A stretch of DNA of 64,000 bases. It comes from Leishmania infantum JPCM5 (taxonomy: Eukaryota; Euglenozoa; Kinetoplastea; Trypanosomatida; Trypanosomatidae). Positions within the stretch are counted from its first letter, which is position 1; each line of letters starts with the position of its first letter. Below, piece after piece: positions 46,901 to 56,300 of this stretch. The notes under the pieces were generated by a model that did not search any database, had not been told where the DNA came from, and was given only the letters and a program-made list of their open reading frames with translations. A program made the translations under genes and the position numbers. The stretch covers positions 441,574-505,573 of the forward strand of contig NC_009400.2 in assembly GCF_000002875.2 (NCBI RefSeq), in the 5' to 3' direction.

Positions 46901-49431
46901 CCCTGGATGAGAGACGCCCACTGCTCCCGCTTGAACGGCGCCTGCTCAAGCTCCTTGAGACGCTCATCGACGAAGTCGTTGCGGAACGGCGTGCGCCACG
47001 ACGGTGGCTCCTGCAGCAGCGCCGGTGCCCCGTCTGCGTCTGTCAGGGTCTGCAGCTTGTACATCTGCTTCACCGTCTCCGGGTCGCCGAGCGGGACAGC
47101 GACGCTGCGGTCGAGATCAGAGCTCCCGCCGCGCTGCAGGTGCCACTGCACGTACAGCTCGCCTCCACGCACGCCGACGACCTGGCCAAGATGCTCCTCC
47201 GGCAGCGTACGCTCGGCATCCAGTACCGTCACGACAGCGCGCCTCCGCGTCGTCTCCACCTTGGCGTAGCTGGACAGCAGTTGCAGGCAGTCCGCGCCGA
47301 GGTTTAGCAGTCCCTTGCTCGTCTGCGATGCAGCATCGCGGTGCATGGCGTACAGGCTCCACTCTGCCTCGGCACCGCTCTTGTCGACGCCGACCACCAC
47401 CACGTCGAACGCCGCGGCCCCCTCCGGCTCCTTTGGAGTCAGGCGCAGCACCTCGCCCGACTCGAATCCGCCAAAGACGCCGCACGCCTCCGGGGTGGTG
47501 TCAAGCAACACGGAGGCGTTGCGCACCGGGTCTGTGTACGGCACCGCCGCGGGATTGGCGTACGCCCGACTCCGCACGAGCACACGCTGCCCGGCGTGGG
47601 TGACGCCGTACGGCTTCAACACCTCCGCGGCGGTCTCGAATACGCGATACCACGCTGTGTCAGGGAAGACGCACCACGACGAGCTGCTAGTCGCTGCAGG
47701 AGAGTGCTGCCCGTACTTCTTCGCCATGGCTGCCTCCTCCGCCTGGCGCTCGGCTTCCAGCTGCGCGCGCCGCGCGCCCCGACTAGCGATGCGCTCCTTC
47801 AGGTACAGCATCTCGCGCCACTCCTCACTCGTGTACGCTTCCTTGGGAAGACCGGTGGCGAGGAAGGACTGCTCAATGCCCTCCTTCACGGCCCGCCAGT
47901 TTGCCACGTGCTTCGTCTGCGGGTCGACTTTGTAAGGCACAATCGCGGAGGTGTCGAGCTTCCACGAGGCAGGCGGCACCCGCACCACGCCCTCCTCACG
48001 TTGCTGTCGGCGATACTTGCTCATCTCCATGTCCAGCCGCATCTGCAGGGGCGAGTGGGGCACGCTCTGCGCGTCACCCGTATACTTGGCGGCTCTGCTC
48101 TCTAGCTTGAAGGCGTTGGTGAGGAGGTGCTCGTGTGGTGTGCTGTCTAGCAGGTCATCCGCGGCCTTCTGCATCGTCGGCGTGATCTGCACTTGCCCCA
48201 GCAGAAACTCCTTTGAGCCACGAAGCGCGTGCAGGAAGTCGACCATCTTGGCACGGTGCTTCGTCTTGATGTAGACGGAGAGGAGAGCCTCCACCTGACG
48301 CTGCGTGTGCGCCGTCGTGCCAAAGAACGGGTCCTCGGTGGCGCGGTACCACAGCGCCTCCGCACGGCGCATCACGACGTCGTACCACTCCTTGCCCCAG
48401 TACTGATGCGGCGCCCATCGGCCGCGGTGCTTGCGAAACGGCGTGTTTGGGTCACCCTCGCCGCAGTAGCGCGTCGTCGCGTAAGGCAAGCTGCACCGAG
48501 GGCAGTAGTCCTCGTTTACGTAGTTCGCCTCCATCTCCAGGAAGATGGCGAAGAGGTCCTCCAGGTGCTTCGGCCGCGCCTTGGCAAACTGGTCGTACAG
48601 GTAGTGGTCCTGGAAGTCGAAGCTGCTCAGAGCATCGTGGAAGGCCACAAAAAACTCGTGCACGTGCTGCGCGTGCCGCGAGCGAAACGCGCCGATGTCG
48701 CCGACCGCGTCGTAGTGCTGCTGGATGAGGAATGAAAGCCGGTCGAACCACGCCTTGCAGTGCTCCACGGACTTGACGTCGCGCACCTCCATCAACTCCG
48801 GCCCCAGCACCGCCGCCGTCAGCTTCGACGACGGGTTTGTGAGCTGGTTTCCGTGCGCGGTGTTGCGGTAGAGCGTTTGGTTCCACACCGGCTCGTAGTG
48901 CAGGTTCGTGATGGCAGGCCGCGGCACGCCCTTGTAGCGCTGGTCTGTGTTGAGCTCGTAGGCCGAGTCGCCCTGGCGGCCACCAGCCTGATCTGCCTCG
49001 AAGCCGTGGGGCCGACCGAGCAACAGGTGCTCCTCCCGTTGACCAAAGACGTAGTGCCGGAAGAACCGGTTGGTGCTCGCGTCTGTGTCTGTCTCCCACA
49101 GGCTCATGTGCTTCGTGTATATCGGCGTGATATGCGGCAGCCCGCGGCGGGATTTGCCGATGTTGCGCTCATTGCTGAAGAGGCCGTAGCGCTTGTCGTG
49201 AACGTACGACGGCTGGCGCGCCTCGTTGTGCTGCCGCTTTGTGGCGTACTTGAAGGAGTAGCGGCGCGGCTCGTGCAGTGAGGCGGAGGCGGCCGCAGCG
49301 CCAACGCCGCTTCCCAGCCCGCTGCTGCCGTTGAGGACGACACTGCCGGCGCCGATCGCGGCGGCGGCCGAGCACCGCGCCGCTGGAGAGCGCGCCACCG
49401 TGTAAGCGCTTCGCGCACGCGCGCGTAGCAT
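43987..49431 (-). CDS. Large probable mitochondrial protein, unknown function, 1814 aa
   Basis: The chosen start gives MLRARARSAYTVARSPAARC, a basic, acid-free sequence typical of mitochondrial import signals. A CPRCSLPYATTRYC cluster near residue 310 could bind zinc. The body has ordinary globular composition with many Trp/Tyr/Arg-rich blocks (RRAEALWYRATEDPFFG, HKGRWAP-type segments), a likely beta-rich region near residues 560-800, and helical regions near 1180-1690. The last ~120 residues are Ser/Gly/Arg-rich low complexity. No enzyme motif is recognised. Very large mitochondrial proteins of this kind occur in the kinetoplastid mitoribosome and its assembly factors, and this may be one; that is inference. 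ATG 49431 lies 7 nt after a strong pyrimidine tract ending CTGCAG, supporting this start over the longer GTG-started frame. Confidence 0.78.
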   Translation of the reverse strand: MLRARARSAYTVARSPAARCSAAAAIGAGSVVLNGSSGLGSGVGAAAASASLHEPRRYSFKYATKRQHNEARQPSYVHDKRYGLFSNERNIGKSRRGLPHITPIYTKHMSLWETDTDASTNRFFRHYVFGQREEHLLLGRPHGFEADQAGGRQGDSAYELNTDQRYKGVPRPAITNLHYEPVWNQTLYRNTAHGNQLTNPSSKLTAAVLGPELMEVRDVKSVEHCKAWFDRLSFLIQQHYDAVGDIGAFRSRHAQHVHEFFVAFHDALSSFDFQDHYLYDQFAKARPKHLEDLFAIFLEMEANYVNEDYCPRCSLPYATTRYCGEGDPNTPFRKHRGRWAPHQYWGKEWYDVVMRRAEALWYRATEDPFFGTTAHTQRQVEALLSVYIKTKHRAKMVDFLHALRGSKEFLLGQVQITPTMQKAADDLLDSTPHEHLLTNAFKLESRAAKYTGDAQSVPHSPLQMRLDMEMSKYRRQQREEGVVRVPPASWKLDTSAIVPYKVDPQTKHVANWRAVKEGIEQSFLATGLPKEAYTSEEWREMLYLKERIASRGARRAQLEAERQAEEAAMAKKYGQHSPAATSSSSWCVFPDTAWYRVFETAAEVLKPYGVTHAGQRVLVRSRAYANPAAVPYTDPVRNASVLLDTTPEACGVFGGFESGEVLRLTPKEPEGAAAFDVVVVGVDKSGAEAEWSLYAMHRDAASQTSKGLLNLGADCLQLLSSYAKVETTRRRAVVTVLDAERTLPEEHLGQVVGVRGGELYVQWHLQRGGSSDLDRSVAVPLGDPETVKQMYKLQTLTDADGAPALLQEPPSWRTPFRNDFVDERLKELEQAPFKREQWASLIQGKYTPKVKKYGYAQHTTQDDFQTKEYKDRLLARQYFHNPQAFSVIPERHERSVKFMGKWEHQRVCGLPTVDRDELEKGWGEAEEITDAAVGAIEQALRDISGRRPGNFVKSPTETQSLRLNESWWTPLEFGWEEHNREQMAFLDSSERRIVEGAQLPFGGKRPPFGTTYGMGERISEIAADYAKGFGLGPNGHSPQHDTAHFNTLEAEQQRVKVLGLGNALVRLFHEKLGSQDIQAWALQQCGESDANVRQLLLSVEEWRTKGRAPSLLLRKVLQRYLKEELDDFNSGLPAHVPRLAVPCADASAADSIGSSSAGCIWVDVDRNAFALEHASQFRRGDSDESYIVGLVQRAGMSSGGGGALAASPAGSGANNTYAEYIQQDVLQRFQIGLARIVGRGIPSSIIMERTVKSSRGLERESAKMLTLVLVGELAKLLSKMRVTPDNISMVVRGLAQCPEKELLGGGDFAVPVSLIFSWNGPQSNVSTATSNSSSSNANAGASRGAGISAVQQMLERTRHGSSPGSSGSGDGDKMVGKVLEELAWSQDGVAADVLYALQQNKANPTLRQEFLNAFLPVCSNDHQKAQHMYAEYMLGKFVPNITVAIEAFVKFLGNISTQPEQLTSDVEYFEVDNARRADGTEGTGQYTQVRLLPPEIGPFQYENTLIESIETAERFRRYGILAGPARVPASGFIAANCKSLTYMTHRDKEVVYVTTENDQGLANALRSSALFKSIASNPKLSYLLKGITGGAPSHPLLVDSFNRFFYRVAPMLSFYQRLLKEYSATMPSAQAEAQIANFGLARALENEASTAIEQDFRRNAERYWRNVLEGRSTEEAALSSGGRESASAQGRRPSQQGSGRAGQSGSGSRRGSGEFNLASVVGHRAAAGARSEKSRAPASSSSSSSSNSTVATAASASTRVKGLLGSLKGGGSGAGRGKGSRPASPSGVARGSRGARSSSSNNNSGDNRGASGKK

Positions 49432-49438
49432 GGCGCTG

Positions 49439-49440
49439 CT
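49439..49440 (-). promoter_or_regulatory. Likely spliced-leader acceptor for the 1814-aa gene
   Basis: On the minus strand a C/T tract (about 49460-49443) ends in CTGCAG; the AG is the complement of 49439-49440 and lies 7 nt upstream of ATG 49431. Use of this site would give a very short 5' UTR. Confidence 0.5.
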
Positions 49441-50295
49441 GCAGAGAAAGGGGGAGTGGCTGGGGGAAGGGGCGGAGGCGGTGACCGCACTCGACTGGCG
49501 AAGAGAAGATACGCACACACAAACAAGACGTCGTCTGTGACCTGCACCCGATGCACGCGCAGGATGCTCTGTAAAGATGAGAGAGAGGGAGTAGGGTCCA
49601 AGACAATCACCGAGGACGACACAAGACACACACCCACACCCACACACGACGGCAACAACAGCGAACACAATGAGCGAGCTTCTCGCCGTCCCACGTGGGG
49701 CTCGTTACTGGAGGAGGATACCGAGATGCGAGGCGGGTAAGATGGAAAAAGTACGGAGAGGGGGCAGAGAGTGAACGAAGTGAGCTCATTACATGGAGGG
49801 GGCGCAAGGAAGGACATGGACACCTCACCGATGGATGGACTCACGAAGCGACAGAGAGGGAGGAGGGGTACCGCACCCCCTTGAGCCCATCGCTCTATCT
49901 CCCTGGCCATTGCTTCCACAAGCAGCCAAAGGAAGGAGAGGAGAGGGGGGCCATAACACTGAGCGAACCGACAACCCGTACTGGAGTGCGGATTTTAGGC
50001 GGACGTTGCAGGCATCTGCGCTTGCGTGGATTGTCGGATTGCGTGTGTCGAGTAAGGCGATGGCGCCCACGTAAAGCAGAAAGAGGCAGAGCGAGGCAGA
50101 GGGAGCCAGGGAGGAGGAGGAGGGGGAGGGGAAGCAACCATGAAAAAAAAACACAAAGCAAAACAGAGCGAAGCCCAGGAATAGGGAGCAGCGGTCCTGC
50201 CATGGCGATGGACGCAGCCACATGTCATACCCACAAAACGAATGCCCCCCCCTCTTGCGGTGTTTGACCACCCCGCACTCAGTTGCACGCTGATG

Positions 50296-50321
50296 CACAC
50301 ACACACACACACACACACACA
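50296..50321. repeat. (CA)n microsatellite
   Basis: About 26 bases of CA repeat in the 3' flank of the 2170-aa gene. Confidence 0.9.
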
Positions 50322-50375
50322 ATGATGACGGTGTCCTCATCTCGGCCTTGCCCCGTCTCGCGTGTGCTTGTCGGC

Positions 50376-53300
50376 TTACTTGATGGAGATGTGAACGCGC
50401 TTCGCCAGCGCGTTCGCCGCGGGGTCGTCACTGTGTCGCGCGCGCCACTGCTCGTAGTGCTCGGTCAAGAACCCGAATATCTTCTTCACGGCATGTCGCT
50501 GCGGCGCTTTTCTTCTTACCGTCTCTTCCCCACCGCAGTACGGTTGCTCCAGGGGCTGCTGCGCCCTCTCCGCCGCCTCTTTCGCGGCCTTCGCGCGACT
50601 GCCAGCGCTACCCGCCTGCAGCCGTGGTGGGATCGCAGCTAGGGCGTTGCGTCCATCCACTGCAACGTTGACGGTGCCGCTCGCAGCACTTGACGACGCG
50701 GCCGGCGGAGGCGGGACAGTGGCAGAAAGGCGCTTGTAGCGGGAAGTCTCTGAGAGCGTTTGGTGAAGGCTGCCACTGGTGTAAAGCAGGGAGCTGCTTC
50801 TGCGAGCGGGGGCGCGTGGCTGCCGCGCTTCCTCCATCATCTCTTTGTAGTAGTAGTTTGTGGCGACACAAATTTCGAATTTCGGCACAAGCTCCCCGGC
50901 CGCCGGCGAGGCAGCAGCAGCGCTCCCGGACGCGCCGTTCGACTCGCCACCGTTTTCGTATGCTGTGGCCGCCGCGTCGGGGCCACCCTTGCTGCGCCGC
51001 CAAGCCATCAAAACCGACCGGCGCTTCATCGCGCCCTGCGACGCGATGAAGGCGTTGCCGTGGTGCTCCGTGTAAAGCTCCTCGAGCGTGCGGAGGTAGT
51101 GCAAGACGGCGTCGTAGAGGGCGTAGGCCTCGGCGCTGCGGAAGGGCTGCCCTCTCACACGGGCGCCGCCACTGCCTAGGCCCGTTGTGTTCGTCACTAC
51201 ATAATTGGCATCCTCGGCACACCGAGTCGAGGTTGACTCCGTCGAGTTAGCCGAATCCGCTCGGTCGCGGCGCCGCGGCTTCCCTCTTAGTAGTTGCTTC
51301 GTCTTAGCTACGGCGGAGGTGATGCCCGACTTGCGCTCAATCGAGTCCGGTATCACACCCCAGATCCAGATGCGCCGCAGGACAACGTTGTACCCGTCGC
51401 GCGCCAGCACGTCCTGCACCGTGGCCCCTGCTTCCTTTGACCACCTACCTGCTGCCGCCACCCCGCTGCGGTACTTAGCACGCAGGAAATCGGTGTAGTA
51501 GTACAGCACGCCAGCCAGCACACCGAGTGAGCCGCCGGAGAAGGCGAAGGACAGACCAGTCTCATCCATGCCTACCCGCTTCACTTCACGTAGCACTTCC
51601 TTGGCGAGGCGGATCGGCTGTGGTGCAATGACAATGTCGTGTAGCAGGCGCGGCGCTGGCAACGGTGGAAGAGGGTCGATCGTGTACTTGGTCGTTCCCG
51701 CGTCGCACAGCTCACGGCGTTTGTCGGCGTCGCATGCGTCCGACTGCGTGACGGCGTTGTTGTACGTTCTCAAAAAGCCCAGCGTGTCACCGCCGTCGCC
51801 GGCGCAGCAGAACAGGCTGTCGCGCGATATGGTCAGCAGCGACATCAGCATCGGCACCCAGTCCGTGTGGATCTCCTTCACGGGCACCTCCTCGGGGTAC
51901 TGCCGCATCATCTTCAATGTAAGAAGCGAGAGGTCGACTTGATCGGGCCGCGTGTGAGGCAGGAAGATGGCGCCAAGCTGAGAACTTTCTTCCAACCTTT
52001 GCAGCAGCTCACTGTGGGCGGTGGAGACGAGGTAGTGCATCTCGTCCAGCTCCGATTTGAGCGCCCGCAGCTCACGGTCCGCCAGCTGCCACTCTCGTTC
52101 GCCATACGACGCCTCCTCTTCCTCTGCACCAGCGCAGGCAGTTCCGCCGGCTTTCCGGCGCGCCGCAGCGTCGCTGTCGACGTCATCACTGGCGCCGTCA
52201 TCGCCGCTACTGCTGTAACATCGAGCTACTGCTGCTGCCATGGTCTCCGATCGCTCAGGCAGGGAACGCTGACCAGGATAGTGTGTGTGGTCCAGCATGC
52301 TGCGGAGACCGGTGGACGCATTGTCGTCCGAGTCCCTGACGCACCGCGGCTTCTCAGCATCGGCGGCGCCGTCCGGGCGAGTGTCGTCGCCTGTCGCTCC
52401 GCCCTTAGAAGCAGCGACACTGAAGCACTGGCTCCGCGACGACGGCGTCTCTCGCTGCTTCCAGTCGTCCTGCAACAGCGAGGGGGCAGTCAGCGGGTCG
52501 ATGACGGTCGGAGAAGCGGAGCTGCCGTTCGTAACACCGTCTCCAGTAGGGTTGCCGATACTGTCGCCGGGCACCACCGACGCTGTAGCTGCCGCCGCCA
52601 GCGCCCTTCCATTAGCCGCAGTAAAGTTGTTGCCGACCGCGCTGTCGTTCTGCAACGAATCGTCACACAGGGGGCACTCACTGGACTCTGAGGAAGGCCC
52701 TGCAGAAGTGTGCTTCGGTGGCGCCGTGTCGGCGGTGCGCAGCAACAACGCAGCGGGGAGCGGGGCACTAGGAAGCAGCGACGCAGAAGTGGGATCGACG
52801 TGTGTAGTGGAGCTCTGCACGGCAGCGCTGCCGGTGGGGGTTTCGTGCTGTTCCTTTCGCAGCAGTAGTGCGGGCGAGGCGCTAGGGTTAGGGCTAGGGT
52901 CGGCACAGAGTGGGCGCCCGGTGTGCGGCGTCGTCGGACTTCGAGGAGTAGACAGCCGCGGGCTGCACAGCACCTGCGCTGCGACCTCTACTCCTGCCTG
53001 AACTGACACTACCCTCTTGACATCGCTGCTTGACAAGGATTGCAGGAACTGCGGCGTCAGGCTGGTATGGCCGCTGCTGCTCCTGGGATCGTCACGGCTG
53101 CCTCTGCGAGCGACTGAAGCGGGAGGGGGTAGTCGAGGGAGGGACCCGGCGTCGGTGGCGCCATCGCTCGTCACTGCGTGTGGCGCGGGCAACTGCGGTG
53201 AGCGCAAAACCTCCGGCAGCTGACGTGTGTGGCACGCCGCGATCATCGACTCGACTTCGGGCGACATCACGGCCCGAACAACGGGGTCAAGCGGACCTCG

Positions 53301-56300
53301 GTAGTAGGTGTTGTACGGCACGCCGCGTAGGATGGTGGAGGCAGTCGCGGAGACGTTCATGGGCACCGAGGCGGCAGAGAAGCTGCCTGTGCTCGCCGCC
53401 CCGCCCATCGCCTCGGCATGCTGCTGCGAAACAAAGGACGCCGCCTCCAGTCCGGTGCCGCCACTGGCGTGGAAGCTCAGGTTCATCGGGGCGACCAGGT
53501 GACCGGAGGCGACGCTGGATGCGAGGGCAGCGCTCGCTAGTTGCGTGCTGAGCAGCTGTAGCGAGGAGGCAATGCCCTCGTACCGCTGCAGATACAAGCA
53601 GAGAGGACGCGCCTTGATTGGCATGGAGAGGAGGTTGACCACCCAGCGCTTGATGCCTTGGACCAGCTCCGACACCGGGCACCCGTCTATGAGCGCCACA
53701 ACGTCCAAGTACTTCATCCCACCAATCTGTCGGTAGGTGCCGCGCAGGAGAAAGTCATCGTCGTAGTTCGGCTCTGCCCAAAGACAGGGATTCGCCGCCG
53801 TCGGGCTAAGACGACCGCTGCCGTCACGCTGCTGGCCGCCTAAGCCGAAGTGGTTGGAGTGATGTCTCTTCCGTTGCGCATCGTCGTCGCCGCCGCCACG
53901 GCTGTCGTGATAGCGGTGCCGTCGCCGGTGCCGATGATTTTTACTACCGCCGGGGAGAGGGAGCTTCGACCACAGACTATGCCGGCGCCCACCGCCTTCG
54001 CCGCCATTCCTCGCTGCCGCTGACTCTCCGATGCTGCCGCTGCTAGACCGCGAGGCACGGCCTGTGCGGGAGTTGCGACTGTCGCTGTCGCTGTTGTCGT
54101 CCAAAGAGTCGTAATCCACCACGCCGTTCATGTCCGCGGCGTAGTAGTCGCAACCGATGCCATCTACATCTTCATACTCGTCGCCGGTCGTCGCACTCGC
54201 ACAGGCCGCAAGAGCGGCGCTGTGTCTACTTTTTCGGCCCTTTAAGTGGGCCGGAACACTCGTCGCAGGCGCGCCCAACCAGCTAGCCGAGGCTTGGAAC
54301 ACCCTGCTCAGCTCGCTCGCGACGAAGGCGCGCTGCTGCCGGTGCCGGCGGTCGGCCGTGCGGGTCGAGGCGAGGATGACGTACAGACCTTGACGCCGCA
54401 GCTTGTGCCAGATGCAACTCTTGATGCGGTGCAGCTTCTCAGCGCGTGCGTGGTGCGCCACAGTGCGTGAGAGATGCCGCACTGATGACGTTGACATCCC
54501 CGCCGCCGCTGACGCAGCGAGATCTGGGGTGCTCGTGCCATCTGACTTGGCTCCTGCCTCACCGTACTTTTGCTGTGACGCGCGGCCCACTCGCAGCAGC
54601 TCGCCAATCCACTCCGCGTCGTCGTCCTCGCTGATCTTCTCCCGGTACTCCACCACCATTACACCACCGTAGCGGGCAGCAGTGATGCACCCGACACCGT
54701 ACGCCTGTCTCGACTGCGCGTCGGCGAGGTTGAGAGAGACGGCCTTACGCCGGATGAGGGCAGTGTGGAAGGCGGTGGGCACAAGCGAGCACTCGTACAT
54801 GGGGACGGCAATGACGACGTACGCGTACGGCAGCCACGACGCCACTAACGCTTCTGCCTCCATCGCCTCCTGCGCGTACTTTCCTGTGCACCGCAACGGG
54901 CTTAGCGGAGATATACTCAGCATCGGAGTCGGCTGCTGCGGGGGCACTTTTATGACGCGCTTGTGCGACTCGTCGGTTGCCCTGAGCAGGCTATGCGCAG
55001 ACGGGGCAACTGCGCTCCTCACGTTGCAGGACAGGTTCAACGGCCGAGTCATCGCCAGGGATGGCTGCGACTGCGGCGGCGGTAGTGCGGCGGCGGTTTT
55101 CATGGCGGGCGCCGCGCGTTCCTCCGACTGTGCCGCTGATAGCCGAGGAGTGTTTTGCACCGGCTGCTCCTCCTCCTTTCCATCGGCGCGTGAGTTCGCG
55201 GCCTCAGCAGCCGGGGTAGTGTCTAGCATTGGAGCAGTCGCATGCGCCACATCCTCCGTGTCAGCAATGACAGCGTCGCCGAGGGCTTTGTTGGGGCTGA
55301 ACTGGGGCGAGACATCCGCAGGTGGTGGTGCGGAGGTGTCTTCCTGGACTACGCCGAGCGGGGATGGCGGTGCCGCCGCCGCCGCCGTGGGACGCTGACT
55401 ACGCGTGATCATCTCGTCGCTGCTGTCGCGACGCTGCCAGAGCCGCCGCGGTGCCGACATCGATTGCGCCACCACAGAAGTTCGGAGGAGCGGGGCCTCG
55501 CCGCCATTAGACGCGCCCTCGACGGTCCCGCAGCCGACGCTGCTGTACTGCCGCCCACCTGGCGATTGCCCTGGACTGAGGCTGTCCTTGCAGAACGTCG
55601 AGGGAGTCGGCCATGTAGAGGAGGCCATCGGCGACGATGCGATGGCAGCCTCTCTAGCTGCTGCGCGCCGATGCCGCCGCTTCTCGTACCGCGCCAACGA
55701 CCGGCGCAGACGCTCTTGTTCATCCTGCAAGCTCACGTAGAGCCATCCTCCAAAGCACAGCTCTGCGTTCGGCGGAAGGGCCTGCAGTTCCATCGCCGTA
55801 ATGCTCCCGATGATCACGGGCGGCCGCGTAGCTGCCACGCCGTCAACGTCGCGGTCTTCGATGGGGTAGTTGTTGGACGCGCTAAGAGGATCATCGGTCT
55901 CCCAGTCGGCGCCTGAGGAGGTTGTGTGTCGGGCTAGGGTGGAGCCGAGTTGTAAGGCGGGCATGTCCTCCACCGACCCACCATCGCCCTCGCGTAGGGG
56001 TGAGTGCTTCACTGCTCGGCCGCTCGTCTCGAGAGAGCTGCGCGAACGCTTCCGCGACGAAAGGGCCCTGCCAGGAGCCGCGACGACGCTCGACGTGGAC
56101 GGCGGCGTACTCGCAGGCTGCTGGTCCTGCCGGGTGCCTGCAGCTGCCGACACAGGCGCGTCGTTCAGCCGCTTCGCGCGCGCCTCGGGCACAAAGGAGA
56201 TGCGGTGATACAGCCGGTGCGCTGGGGCACAGCGGAAGACGACACCGCCGTAGACAGAGAGCTCGTGACGCCGAAGGTACGGGTGGTGGCTGTGTGCGGC

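Larger units (their letters stand above)
49432..50375. other. Intergenic region
   Basis: About 0.94 kb, T/C-rich on the minus strand, with an A9 run near 50143-50151 and a CA microsatellite at the right. No gene seen. Confidence 0.6.

Noticed and set aside
52880..52901. Telomere-like GGGTTAGGG stretch
   Set aside because: It is short, degenerate and lies inside the 2170-aa coding frame, where it encodes Asp/Pro/Ser/Asn residues in a disordered linker. No array is present.
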